Assembly: GCA_964492105.1 (NCBI GenBank) | Contig: CAZBJB010000005.1 | Location: 1 to 43,612 of the forward strand | Origin: JAUZQZ01 sp964492105 | Lineage (GTDB): Bacteria; Pseudomonadota; Zetaproteobacteria; Mariprofundales; Mariprofundaceae | DNA length: 43,612 nt | Reading direction: 5' to 3' | Part shown: positions 1 through 7,991 of the stretch, piece after piece | Layout: each line of letters opens with the position of its first letter | Numbering within the stretch: position 1 is the stretch's first letter | The notes under the pieces: generated by a model | What the model was told of the DNA's origin: nothing | Database searches by the model: none | What the model saw: only the letters and a program-made list of their open reading frames with translations | Made by a program: the position numbers and the translations under genes

Positions 1-443
1 TGCTGCTTTACCAACTTGGTGACATGCTGACGCGTGTAACCCGATAGCTGCCGAAGCTGGTGGATGCTGGAGCGGGACACCTCTCCCGTAGCCGCTAACC
101 CTTTCGTTTGCAGCAATTCGATCAGCCGGTCGATGGAACGGCGCGGGTTCTCGCGCCTGGCCTTGATGATCGCCTCTTGTATCTCCGGGGAGAGTTTGGA
201 AACGCCCCGGTCAATGCGTTGCTTCGGTTTCAAGCCATCCAGATTCTACCTGAGATAGGCGTAGTAGCAGCCCTCAATCGTTTTCTCCGCAATGCGGGTT
301 TTGTCGGTACGGGGGATATCATAATCCCGGCTGGCGATATCCCGGATGATTTCCTTCAGTTCACCGTGTTCGATATGCTGCCGACTGACCAGCGGCCCCG
401 GCATACTCAAGCGAAATATTGCGATTCGTTCTGATTTTTCCAT
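1..443 (-). pseudogene. Transposase N-terminal part, interrupted by an amber codon and cut by the window edge
   Basis: The reading frame starts at an ATG preceded by a good ribosome-binding site (GGAGG, 5 nt upstream) and runs 65 codons to a TAG at 246-248. It then stays open in the same frame to the left window edge, about 81 more codons. The first part (starting MEKSERIAIFRLSM, then RTRIAEKTIEGCYYAY) and the continuation (GLKPKQRIDRG, LSPEIQEAIIKARRENPRRS) resemble the helix-turn-helix N-terminus of DDE transposases of the integrase-core type. The catalytic domain would lie outside the window. The single in-frame stop makes this most likely a decayed insertion sequence; suppression of the amber codon cannot be excluded. 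The exact IS family is not determined. Confidence 0.6.
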
Positions 444-549
444 GGCCACCTCCGTGTTATTGAGGTGCGGATGAAAACTGGAATTCGTCGGCAATACCAT
501 GGGCATATATATTTATCTTTTTTGGGTCGAAAACTAAAATAAGTTCGGG

Positions 550-894
550 TTAAAGAATCTCCAGCACAGATTCCGGAGGGCGGCCAATGGCGACCTTGCC
601 ATTGCTGACCACAATGGGGCGCTCAATCAGAACAGGATGCTCTACCATTAGTCCGATTTTTTCTTTGTAAGTTAAATCTTGATCCTTGACATATTGCCTG
701 TATTCCTCTTCCCCTTTGCGCATCAGTTCTTCGGGCTCCCGGCCCAGCATGGTGAGCAGTCGGGTAAGTTCTTCTTCGGAGGGTGGATGCTTCAGGTATT
801 CGATGATATTAGGATTCACATGGCGTTCCCTCAGCAGCGCCATGGTGGCACGGGACTTGGAACAGCGGGGATTGTGATAGATCGTAACGGACAT
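550..894 (-). CDS. arsC: ArsC-family arsenate reductase (glutaredoxin-coupled type)
   Basis: A 114-residue cytoplasmic protein of the thioredoxin-fold ArsC/YffB family. In this family arsenate is reduced to arsenite through a single N-terminal cysteine with glutaredoxin and glutathione. The sequence shows the YHNPRCSKSR start with the catalytic Cys11. Arg59, Arg92 (in IERPIVV) and Arg105 (GRPPE) match the three arginines that bind arsenic in R773 ArsC, and the usual C-terminal VLEIL is present. Length is normal for the family. The chosen ATG gives the typical N-terminus; an ATG 18 nt further upstream is possible. It lies 40 bp behind the helicase gene on the same strand and has no arsB, arsR or acr3 beside it. 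A role in arsenic resistance rather than a YffB-like housekeeping role is therefore inferred from residues only. Confidence 0.85.
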   Translation of the reverse strand: MSVTIYHNPRCSKSRATMALLRERHVNPNIIEYLKHPPSEEELTRLLTMLGREPEELMRKGEEEYRQYVKDQDLTYKEKIGLMVEHPVLIERPIVVSNGKVAIGRPPESVLEIL

Positions 895-934
895 AACAGA
901 TCCTGTGGACATTAGTTTTATCGTCAAGACAACA

Positions 935-3055
935 TTACGCGAGTTCCAGTGATGCATATTTTAGCATCAGACGCTTGATTCCGGCATGACGAAATTGTAC
1001 GGATACACGTATGGCATCGCCTGCGCCTTCCACGCCGAGTACAACACCTTCGCCGAAACCCGGATGACGGACAGCGCTGCCGATATTTATTTCACCAAAC
1101 GGTTGCGCGGGTGCGCGCAAGTTTTGTGCTTCGTTACGTTCAAGCACATCGGGCGGAAGATCGGCAATAAAGCGGCTGGGTCGCGGAAAAATTATATCGC
1201 CAAACATGCGACGCATGCGTGCGGAGGTGAATAATAGACGGTTTTTGGCCCGTGTCACGCCCACATAAAGCAAGCGGCGTTCTTCGCTGATGCCGGTTTC
1301 ACCTTCATCCAGAGCCCGTTGGTGTGGCAGCAATCCCTCTTCCACACCGGCCAACACCACCGTATCAAACTCCAGGCCCTTGGCCCGATGCAAACTCATC
1401 AGAGCGACGACGTTATCATCCCTCAGATTGCGGCGATTGGTTTCATCGTTCATATCCTCACCACTTTGCAGCAGTGCTGCACGATCCATGAATTCAACGG
1501 GTGTCATATTCCCGATTGAAACCGTGGTAATAAAATCCTGTAAGGCACTGATATTTTCCATCCGGGACTCCGCTTCCAGTTGTCCCTGCCCTTTGAGGCT
1601 CTCCACATAGCCGCTGGCTTCCAATAGTGAACCCATACCCATATCCGGTGCTTCGGCGGCTGTTTTACGGTGTTCGATGATGAGACGTGCCAGCGGCACG
1701 AGTTTGGCGACGGAACCCGCACCACTAATTTTAGCACATGTATCCAGCCAGTCAGCGGCGCGCAGCCCCGAAGCGGCCAGCATGCGCGAGATCGTTTGCT
1801 GACCCGCCACGCCGATACCGCGCCTGGGTTTGTTGCATATCCGGAGCAGATGCATGGCGTCAGCGCACCGATGTAGCAATGCCCAATAGGCCAGTGCATC
1901 CTTAATTTCCATACGCTCAAAAAAAGCCGTGCCGCCGATAACCCGGTAGGGAATATTTTCCTCACGCAGGCGCTGCTCAATGGGAAGAGACTGGCGATTC
2001 GATCGATAGAGTACGGCCAGTTCGTTCCATGGCACGCCATGATCGTGCCGCAGCATGAGGAAGGCGGCGATGTGCCGCGCTTCATCGTATTCGTCATTGC
2101 ATGCTGCCCATCGGGATCTCGCGCCCGTCCCACGCGTGGGCTTGAGTTTCTTTTCATGACGATGGAGGTTGGATTCGATGATGGCATTGGCCAATTTGAG
2201 AATCGTACCGCTGGAACGGTAATTTTCCTCCAGCCGGTGAATGCTGGCGCCATGCCATACCCGTTCGAAATCCAGGATATGGCGCACATCAGCACCACGC
2301 CAGCCGTAGATACTCTGATCGTCATCCCCAACCACGGTCAGGTTTCGATGTTTACGGCACAACAGCAACAACCATTGATGCTGGGCGAGATTGGTATCCT
2401 GGTATTCGTCCACCAGCACATAATCGAATCGTGAGCACAAGCTCGCTGCCACATCCGCGTGATCGCGCAGCAGGATGACCGTATTGAGGATCAAATCGGA
2501 AAAATCCATGCGCTCCAGTTGCTGTAGTTCTGTCTGATACGTGGCATAAAGTTCACGCATGTCAATACCATTCCACACCTGTTCCGGGGTTTGTCCGGGC
2601 AGCAGCCCCGCATGTTTGCAGTGCTCGATCCAGCCGGTGAGATATTTAGGATGCAGTACATCCATATCAATATTACGTTCTTTTATCAGGCGTTTGACCA
2701 GCATCCTCTGATCATCGGCATCAATGACCTGAAATGATTTCGGATATCCAAGTACGGTTGCATGACGGCGAAGGAAACGCAGTGAGATAGCGTGAAAAGT
2801 ACCGGAAATCACGCCTCCGCCATCATCTCCGATTAGTCCGGTCAGGCGTGTTTTCAGTTCGGTGGCAGCCTTATTGGTAAACGTGACGGTTAGAATACGG
2901 TGGGGCGGGATACCGCGACGGGCAATTAAATGCCCGACACGATGGATGATGGTACGCGTCTTGCCGGATCCGGCGCCGGCAAGGATCAGTTGTGGGCCAT
3001 CTCCCGCCTGTATGGCTGCTTCCTGTGCCGCGTTAAGCAAGATCAGTGCAGTCAT
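935..3055 (-). CDS. UvrD/PcrA-family superfamily 1 DNA helicase
   Basis: A 706-residue ATP-dependent 3'-5' DNA helicase of the UvrD/Rep/PcrA family, acting in repair and replication restart. Seen in order: a Q motif (Asn8, Gln11), Walker A GAGSGKT at about 27-33, motif Ia TFTNKAATEL, motif II DEYQD, motif III GDDDQSIYGWRGA, motif IV ENYRSS, motif V SLHRAKGLEFD and motif VI YVGVTRAKNRL. A C-terminal Tudor-like segment follows (VRHPGFGEGVVLGVEG), as in UvrD and PcrA. The ATG chosen gives the family's usual N-terminus; the frame stays open for 30 codons upstream. An overlapping 14-codon ORF (ATGTGGACAAG...) ends in a TGA that overlaps this ATG, so translational coupling is conceivable. UvrD, Rep and PcrA cannot be separated with certainty here. 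Confidence 0.93.
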   Translation of the reverse strand: MTALILLNAAQEAAIQAGDGPQLILAGAGSGKTRTIIHRVGHLIARRGIPPHRILTVTFTNKAATELKTRLTGLIGDDGGGVISGTFHAISLRFLRRHATVLGYPKSFQVIDADDQRMLVKRLIKERNIDMDVLHPKYLTGWIEHCKHAGLLPGQTPEQVWNGIDMRELYATYQTELQQLERMDFSDLILNTVILLRDHADVAASLCSRFDYVLVDEYQDTNLAQHQWLLLLCRKHRNLTVVGDDDQSIYGWRGADVRHILDFERVWHGASIHRLEENYRSSGTILKLANAIIESNLHRHEKKLKPTRGTGARSRWAACNDEYDEARHIAAFLMLRHDHGVPWNELAVLYRSNRQSLPIEQRLREENIPYRVIGGTAFFERMEIKDALAYWALLHRCADAMHLLRICNKPRRGIGVAGQQTISRMLAASGLRAADWLDTCAKISGAGSVAKLVPLARLIIEHRKTAAEAPDMGMGSLLEASGYVESLKGQGQLEAESRMENISALQDFITTVSIGNMTPVEFMDRAALLQSGEDMNDETNRRNLRDDNVVALMSLHRAKGLEFDTVVLAGVEEGLLPHQRALDEGETGISEERRLLYVGVTRAKNRLLFTSARMRRMFGDIIFPRPSRFIADLPPDVLERNEAQNLRAPAQPFGEINIGSAVRHPGFGEGVVLGVEGAGDAIRVSVQFRHAGIKRLMLKYASLELA

Positions 3056-3188
3056 ACAAGGCTGTTTCTGTTCCTTCGCCTGAATCTTGTCCACATGGAA
3101 ATAGGGTACCCTCCGTTCAGATGGCAATAGTAACGATTTTAACATCTTCAGGCTAGCGATGCGCTGACGGTTTTAATCATTTTCTCAT

Positions 3189-3349
3189 GAGCCTCTTGCA
3201 ACACTCATGAGCGGCAATCGGCCTCCCCGCTTCGGCTCATTTCCGAGCTTGAATTTCGCTCCATGGAATCACCATGCAGCTCATTCAATCCCGAAAATGG
3301 TCTCAAAGTGGGAGTGCCGCTCATCCACCCAGAGTGTTGCAAGAGGCTC
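3189..3349 (+). repeat. Family A inverted-repeat element, full-length copy (MITE-like)
   Basis: A 161-bp element that starts GAGCCTCTTGCAA and ends TTGCAAGAGGCTC. It is flanked by the 4-bp direct repeat TCAT, a likely target duplication. The interior matches the 161-bp copy near 28.3 kb almost base for base. The ends resemble those of IS5-type elements, which would make it a non-autonomous derivative; that link is inference. It lies in the divergent intergenic region between the helicase gene and galU, where it could affect both promoters. An open frame crosses it on the minus strand, but I see no reason to call it a gene. Confidence 0.85.
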
Positions 3350-3428
3350 TCATGGCTGGCGTTTCCGTTATGGCGCAAAATCGTGACATCACTTGTATGA
3401 TTCATCAATAATCGGATAAGCTTGCGGG

Positions 3429-4307
3429 ATGGAACGCCCACTGAAAAAAATTATCTTTCCTACAGCGGGACTTGGCACCCGTTTCCTGCCCGCCACCAAG
3501 GCCAGCCCCAAGGAAATGCTTACCATTGTGGATAAGCCATTGATTCAATACGGCGTCGAGGAAGCACTGGCTTCCGGCATGGATGAAATTATTATGGTGA
3601 CCGGTCGCGGCAAGCGTGCGATTGAGGATCATTTCGATATCTCCGCCGAACTGGAGGCAACCCTGAAGTCTGCCGACAAGAATGAAATATACCGCGAAAT
3701 TTCACACATATCGCGTATGGTCGAGGTGGTCTACGTCCGGCAGAAACAGGCTCTGGGTCTGGGACATGCCGTTGCCTGCGCTGCCCACTGGGTCGGCAAT
3801 GAACCGTTTGGCGTGGTGCTGGCGGATGAGCTGGTTATTGCCGAAACGCCTGCCATGCAGCAACTTCGCAAGGTGTACGAACAAACCGGCTACTCCGTCA
3901 TCGGTCTGATACAGGTTCCAACCCATATGGTTAGTCACTATGGTGTCGTTCAAGCCCATCCCGAAGAAAACGGGCTTCTCCGGCTGCGGCATATGGTGGA
4001 GAAACCATCCGTGGAGGAAGCGCCTTCCGATCTGGCTATCATTGGCCGTTATATCTTCACGCCGCGTCTGTTTGCGTTACTGGCCGATACGGCTCCCGGC
4101 AAACAGGGAGAGATTCAACTGACCGATGCCATGGCCTGTCTGGCGCGTGAAGAACCCGTCTACGGTGTCATCATTGAGGGGAAACGCTTCGATGCGGGTA
4201 ATCCGCTCGGGTTTCTCATGGCTAATGTGGAACTGGGCCAGTGCCATCACAAATATGGAGAAGAATTTGCCGCTTTCCTGCGCCAACTTAACCCGGATGA
4301 AACGTAA
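3429..4307 (+). CDS. galU: UTP-glucose-1-phosphate uridylyltransferase
   Basis: A 292-residue cytoplasmic nucleotidyltransferase that makes UDP-glucose from UTP and glucose-1-phosphate, feeding lipopolysaccharide, exopolysaccharide and trehalose synthesis. The N-terminal signature is clear: FPTAGLGTRFLPATKASPKE at about residues 10-29, followed by VDKPLIQYGVEEA. QALGLGHAV, the VEKP motif and the C-terminal GKRFDAGNPLGF are also typical. Length fits the family (about 290-300). The start lacks a strong ribosome-binding site (TTGCGGG just upstream), but no other start gives the conserved N-terminus. It is the first gene of a short plus-strand group with tsaB (9-bp gap) and the broken phosphatase gene. 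A full-length family A repeat lies just upstream, in its promoter region. Confidence 0.95.
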   Translation: MERPLKKIIFPTAGLGTRFLPATKASPKEMLTIVDKPLIQYGVEEALASGMDEIIMVTGRGKRAIEDHFDISAELEATLKSADKNEIYREISHISRMVEVVYVRQKQALGLGHAVACAAHWVGNEPFGVVLADELVIAETPAMQQLRKVYEQTGYSVIGLIQVPTHMVSHYGVVQAHPEENGLLRLRHMVEKPSVEEAPSDLAIIGRYIFTPRLFALLADTAPGKQGEIQLTDAMACLAREEPVYGVIIEGKRFDAGNPLGFLMANVELGQCHHKYGEEFAAFLRQLNPDET

Positions 4308-4316
4308 CGGTTCACA

Positions 4317-4973
4317 ATGAAGCCAAGACAAAATATTTTGGCGCTTGATGCCGCTTTCGGGCCTGCCTGCGCCTGCCTGATTCGGCAGGACGGCAGGCAA
4401 TTCCATGCCGCCAGTCACTCGGATAAACCCCATTCACAAACCCTCCTTCCCATGCTGGAGGCGATGCTCAATGAGGCCGACATGCAGTGGGGTGATCTGC
4501 AACTGTTTGCTATCGGTATCGGTCCGGGATCCTTTACGGGCCTGCGCGTCGCTGGCGCTGCAATGGCCGGCATGAATGCGGGACTTCAGCTTCCCGTACT
4601 GGAAATTTCATCACTGGCCATCACAGCGCGACAAGCCGACGGGTGTGAACCTGTCCGGGTGATTGAAAATGCGCATGCAGGCAGGGCCTGGCTTGGTCTC
4701 TATCAGGGGGGTGAGTCATTGCAAGACGACCGGATCCTGATGTGGAATGAAATTCTCAGTATGCCTGCCGCCGCCTGTGTATCTCACACGGAACATACGA
4801 TGCAACTTGTTGGATGGAAACATCTTCCCCTTGAACGCTCACGCTGTGAGGCCCTGGCCATGCTGACCAGCCAGTATGCGGACCAAATCGATCATACGGA
4901 CAAGCTTTCCAGTTTTGTTACCCTGGCCTACTTATGTTCTTCGCAAGCGGAACGAAACGTCCGGCATGTTTAA
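4317..4973 (+). CDS. tsaB: tRNA N6-threonylcarbamoyladenosine biosynthesis protein TsaB
   Basis: A 218-residue ASKHA-fold protein that partners TsaD, TsaC/TsaC2 and TsaE in making the t6A37 modification of tRNAs reading ANN codons. The N-terminal LALDAAFGPACACL strand and the signature GIGPGSFTGLRVAGA at about 67-81 are diagnostic. Length is normal. Its stop overlaps the start of the downstream low-molecular-weight phosphatase gene by 8 bp, which shows that the two were once co-transcribed and translationally coupled. The rimI gene that often follows tsaB is absent here. Confidence 0.92.
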   Translation: MKPRQNILALDAAFGPACACLIRQDGRQFHAASHSDKPHSQTLLPMLEAMLNEADMQWGDLQLFAIGIGPGSFTGLRVAGAAMAGMNAGLQLPVLEISSLAITARQADGCEPVRVIENAHAGRAWLGLYQGGESLQDDRILMWNEILSMPAAACVSHTEHTMQLVGWKHLPLERSRCEALAMLTSQYADQIDHTDKLSSFVTLAYLCSSQAERNVRHV

Positions 4974-5423
4974 TCCAATCCGTGTATTATTCGTCTGCTT
5001 GGGTGTCCTGGCATGCCATGTTGTGAGGCGGTGTAAGTCCGCTACGCGCCCTGCAGGGGGAAGCGTAACGTGAAGCCAACTGCGTCGCCGCGAGGCGGGG
5101 TGGGAAGGAAGGCGTAGAGGGAGTCCCGAACCGGGAAACATGCGTTCGCGGAACCGCCGTGTACGGGGCCGTACGCACGGTGGTGTGGGAGGGGGAGTCA
5201 GTAATGGCCTCCCTACCTGAATAATAAAGATGATTTGCTGGCTATGGGGGCCAACAGGAAACGTGTGCTCATGATGCGTCAGTTTGAATCGGGCAAGCAC
5301 GTCAAACTGGATGTTCCCGATCCCTATTACGGTGGCGACGACGGTTTCGCAACAGGGTATCAACTGCTGGCAGCCAATACTGATCCGCTGCTGGATTATC
5401 TATGCCACTGGCAAAACCCGTGA
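4966..5423 (+). pseudogene. Low-molecular-weight protein tyrosine phosphatase gene, split and deleted by an intron relic
   Basis: The gene starts at an ATG inside the tsaB end and encodes MFNPIRVLFVCLG, the N-terminus of the LMW-PTP family up to the middle of the CX5R phosphate loop. The frame then enters a group II intron. Behind the intron, from about 5223, the family's C-terminal part resumes: NNKDDLLAMG, then the general-acid motif DVPDPYYGGDDGF, ending at a TGA. By comparison with E. coli Wzb about 70 codons are missing, including the loop arginine and the middle of the domain. Splicing of the remaining intron could not restore the protein, so the gene is dead. The intact family member would dephosphorylate tyrosine kinases of polysaccharide export or arsenate-like substrates. 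Confidence 0.82.
5003..5222 (+). mobile_element. Group II intron relic (class C-like), ORF-less and internally deleted
   Basis: The 5' end GTGTCCTGGCATG, followed by GAGGCGGTGTAAGTCCGC, matches the start of domain I of group IIC introns such as O.i.I1. Domain V is complete at about 5153-5184. Its outer stem ACCGCCGTG/CACGGTGGT carries the CGC catalytic triad typical of class C, with a 2-nt bulge and a terminal loop. Domain VI follows (GGGAGG paired with CCTCCC and a bulged A in CTACC), and the intron ends near CTACCTGAAT. Only about 220 nt remain, against roughly 400 nt for an ORF-less ribozyme core. Most of domain I, domains II-III and any reverse transcriptase gene are gone. It sits in the phosphate-loop codons of the phosphatase gene. 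Self-splicing is very unlikely. Confidence 0.85.
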
Positions 5424-5490
5424 GCACTCCCCCCACCCGGAAGACTATAGAGCCACTCGCAAAGCTCGGGAATAGGGAGAAACGTAGCAG

Positions 5491-5688
5491 GTGGATGAAT
5501 GGAATATATTGCAACCTAGATCCTGCAAAACATGTAGTCACCTTATTGGTGATGAGTGTTTTTTCAACTGTCCATATGAATCAAGAGTTCGTGCTATGCA
5601 TGTGCAATCACTTGCAGGATCTGGGTACAACGCTACTCCGACCTATTCACAAATGCTGCCGCACCCTTGTTTGTTCCTTTGTTCGTAA
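5491..5688 (+). CDS. Possible small cysteine-rich ORF, function unknown
   Basis: An open frame of 65 codons with the pattern C-x2-C-x8-C-x3-C (SCKTCSHLIGDECFFNC), which could bind a metal. AGGTGG directly abuts the ATG, too close for a normal ribosome-binding site; GGAG lies about 12 nt upstream. Its last third runs into a family B repeat, so the C-terminus is not native or the frame is accidental. I do not recognise it. The stretch from 5424 to the rho terminus otherwise shows only the repeat and one partial repeat end. Confidence 0.22.
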   Translation: MDEWNILQPRSCKTCSHLIGDECFFNCPYESRVRAMHVQSLAGSGYNATPTYSQMLPHPCLFLCS

Positions 5689-5710
5689 TCATCACGGCTA
5701 TTGATTCATC
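5640..5710 (-). repeat. Family B repeat, internally deleted copy
   Basis: Read on the minus strand it shows GCCGTGATGATTACG, then ACAAAGGAACAAACAAGGGT, GCGGCAGCATTTGTGAATAG. This is the family B sequence seen at 41.6 kb without the central GC-rich hairpin. Its left end overlaps the last codons and stop of rho, so the rho C-terminus is partly encoded by repeat-like sequence. Confidence 0.6.
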
Positions 5711-7254
5711 TTGTCAAAAAACTCCACATTGTTGATGGTCTGACCCAGTTTATCCAGCAGGAATTCCATCGCATCTGCCGCCCCCATCGGAGAGAGAATC
5801 TTCCGCAGTATCCAGATCTTCTGTAGCACTTCGCGATCAATCAGTAATTCTTCCTTGCGTGTGCCCGAAGGTGCGATATCAATAGCCGGAAAGACGCGTT
5901 TGTCCACCAGCTTCCGATCCAGTTTGATTTCCATATTGCCAGTGCCCTTGAACTCTTCGAAGATCACTTCATCCATCTTGCTGCCGGTATCCACCAGCGC
6001 AGTGGCAATAATCGTCAGGCTGCCACCCCCTTCGATGTTGCGCGCCGCGCCGAAGAATCGTTTGGGACGATGCAGCGCATTGGAATCCACGCCACCGGAC
6101 AGAATCTTGCCGGAGGACGGCACGACGGTATTGTAGGCACGGGCCAGACGGGTGATGGAATCCAGCAAAATAACCACATCCCTGCCATGCTCCACCAAAC
6201 GCTTGGCTTTTTCGATAACCATTTCAGCCACCTGTACATGCCGTTGCGCCGGCTCATCGAAGGTGGACGAAATCACCTCACCCTTCACCGATCGCTTCAT
6301 ATCCGTCACCTCTTCCGGACGCTCGTCAATCAGCAGCACCATCAACACGACATCAGGATGATTGGCCTCAATGGAATGGGCGATGGATTGCATCATCATG
6401 GTTTTACCGGTTCGTGGCGGCGCCACCAGCAAGCCTCGCTGTCCGCCCCCGATGGGAGAGACAATGTCAATTACCCGACCGGTCACGTCCCTGGAACCCT
6501 CCACTTCCATTCTTAACCCGCGATCCGGATACAATGGCGTCAGGTTATCAAACAGCACCTTGGTTTTGGCAACCTTGGGTTCTTCACTATTGATCAAATC
6601 AATGGTTTTGAGCGCAAAATAACGTTCGCCTGAACGCGGTGATTTGATCTCACCCGATACCGTATCCCCTTTGCGCAGTGAAAAACGACGGATCAGATTC
6701 TGGGAAACATAAACATCATCAGGACCCGCCAGATAATTGGCCTCCTGTGAACGCAGGAAACCAAAGCCATCAGAGAGAATTTCAAGCACACCCTCGCTGT
6801 ACAGCGTGCCACTTCGCTGGGCATGGGCCCTGAGAATGGCAAAAACCTGTTCCGCCTTACGCATACCCGCGGCATTCTCAATACCAAGGGATTCGGCCAG
6901 TTCGAGTAATGCCTGCGGTTCCATCCGCGAAACATCACGCAGATTCATCTGAATACCCATGGCTTCCTCGGATAACTGCTCCTCGGCATGGTCATTTCTA
7001 CGTCGGTGTCCACGATTATCGCCATTCTTACGCCGCGCACGGTTTCCAGCGTGCCCGCCATAATGCGGTGAGCGTCCTTCGTCCATTTCCTGATTATCCG
7101 TGGACGGATCTGATTTTTCTTCCTGTGCAACGGGCTTTTCATCTCCAGCAGCCATATCCTGTTTCTGCCGCCGCCCACGGACTCCGGACTTTTCCCGTAT
7201 TTCACTTTCTATATCAATAGATAACGGGCTTACATCAAAAACATTGGATGACAC
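5698..7254 (-). CDS. rho: Transcription termination factor Rho
   Basis: A 518-residue RNA-dependent ATPase/helicase, the hexameric Rho. From about residue 105 it aligns well with E. coli Rho: an N-terminal helix bundle (MRKAEQVFAILRAHAQ), the cold-shock-type RNA-binding domain (GVLEILSDGFGFLRS, YLAGPDDVYVS), Walker A APPRTGKT, LLIDERPEEVTD, the Q/R loops (SGGVDSNALHRPKRFFGAARN) and the C-terminus to EFFDKMNQ. About 100 residues at the N-terminus are extra, charged and probably disordered (NRARRKNGDNRGHRRRNDH). The start is GTG with CGGAGTGA 11 nt upstream; an internal start at MGIQMNLRD would give an E. coli-sized protein. It follows coaE by about 120 bp. The stop lies inside a family B repeat. 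Confidence 0.96.
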   Translation of the reverse strand: MSSNVFDVSPLSIDIESEIREKSGVRGRRQKQDMAAGDEKPVAQEEKSDPSTDNQEMDEGRSPHYGGHAGNRARRKNGDNRGHRRRNDHAEEQLSEEAMGIQMNLRDVSRMEPQALLELAESLGIENAAGMRKAEQVFAILRAHAQRSGTLYSEGVLEILSDGFGFLRSQEANYLAGPDDVYVSQNLIRRFSLRKGDTVSGEIKSPRSGERYFALKTIDLINSEEPKVAKTKVLFDNLTPLYPDRGLRMEVEGSRDVTGRVIDIVSPIGGGQRGLLVAPPRTGKTMMMQSIAHSIEANHPDVVLMVLLIDERPEEVTDMKRSVKGEVISSTFDEPAQRHVQVAEMVIEKAKRLVEHGRDVVILLDSITRLARAYNTVVPSSGKILSGGVDSNALHRPKRFFGAARNIEGGGSLTIIATALVDTGSKMDEVIFEEFKGTGNMEIKLDRKLVDKRVFPAIDIAPSGTRKEELLIDREVLQKIWILRKILSPMGAADAMEFLLDKLGQTINNVEFFDKMNQ

Positions 7255-7348
7255 GATATTTTCACTCCGGGAAACGATGATTAATTGGTATTAAACAAAC
7301 AATGATGGATTATCGAAATAAGAATCGCTAATTAACGGCAATAGACAC

Positions 7349-7377
7349 TTGCTACACCTGACGCGCGCTTCTGTCAA
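7349..7377 (-). promoter_or_regulatory. Candidate rho promoter
   Basis: A perfect TTGACA on the minus strand, overlapping the last codons of coaE, is followed after 17 nt by a weak -10 (TAGCAA). The leader of about 90 nt to the rho GTG is AT-rich. E. coli rho is autoregulated from a long leader, so a separate promoter here is plausible. The poor -10 keeps this tentative. Confidence 0.3.
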
Positions 7378-7991
7378 TTATATTTATCATTGCCCGAATA
7401 TTTTTGCATGAGTTGATCATGCAACACGTTAATTGTTGCGCGCAGGTCGGGTACATTGGAATTATTCCTGATCACATAATCCGCTGCCGCATATCGCGTA
7501 TTATCATCGCATTGTTGTTGAACAACAGCATTAAAATGCGTGGCATCCATATCCCTGCTGGCTAGCACGCGCTCACGACGAAGACGTTCGACGGCCAGAA
7601 CAACCACCACATCATCCATATATGATATACCACCTGATTCGATCAGTACGGATGCCTCAATCAATGAATAACACGCATGTTGGCGGGCAAGCCATGCCTT
7701 CGCCTCTTTCCAGATAGGCGGATGCATGATCCGGTTCAGACGCTTTGTTTCTTCAGGATCGGAAAAGCAGACACGAGCCAGTTCCCGACGATTCAGTGTG
7801 TCATCTACGCGTAATATCCGGTCACCGAATGTATGGGCCAGCATTGCAAGATGCTCCGGTTGCAATGCCAGATTCCGGCCGACTTCATCCAGATCCAGGA
7901 TCGGAACTCCAAATTCCGAGAACATGTGCGCCACGGTTGATTTTCCACTACCCATACCTCCGGTCAACCCGACCCGCGCTATCCTGTTCAT
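7374..7991 (-). CDS. coaE: Dephospho-CoA kinase
   Basis: A 205-residue P-loop kinase for the last step of coenzyme A synthesis: phosphorylation of the 3'-hydroxyl of dephospho-CoA. The N-terminal Walker A GLTGGMGSGKST (residues 9-20), the substrate-binding LDLDEVGRNL and the LNRIMHPPIW segment are typical, and length is normal. It overlaps the pilD stop by 4 bp, the common pilD-coaE arrangement of proteobacteria, so the two are translationally coupled. Confidence 0.95.
   Translation of the reverse strand: MNRIARVGLTGGMGSGKSTVAHMFSEFGVPILDLDEVGRNLALQPEHLAMLAHTFGDRILRVDDTLNRRELARVCFSDPEETKRLNRIMHPPIWKEAKAWLARQHACYSLIEASVLIESGGISYMDDVVVVLAVERLRRERVLASRDMDATHFNAVVQQQCDDNTRYAAADYVIRNNSNVPDLRATINVLHDQLMQKYSGNDKYN

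Noticed and set aside
3056..3100. 14-codon leader ORF overlapping the helicase start
   Set aside because: The overlap with the ATG is real, but the ribosome-binding site is distant and nothing else supports translation.
3205..3441. Minus-strand frame through the family A element
   Set aside because: Also present in the second full-length copy, but explained by the near-identical DNA; no start signal or protein-like features.
5450..5474. GAGCCACTCGCAAAGCTC, close to a family A end
   Set aside because: 16 of 18 positions match, but no partner end lies within 200 bp, so it is at best a fragment and was not annotated.
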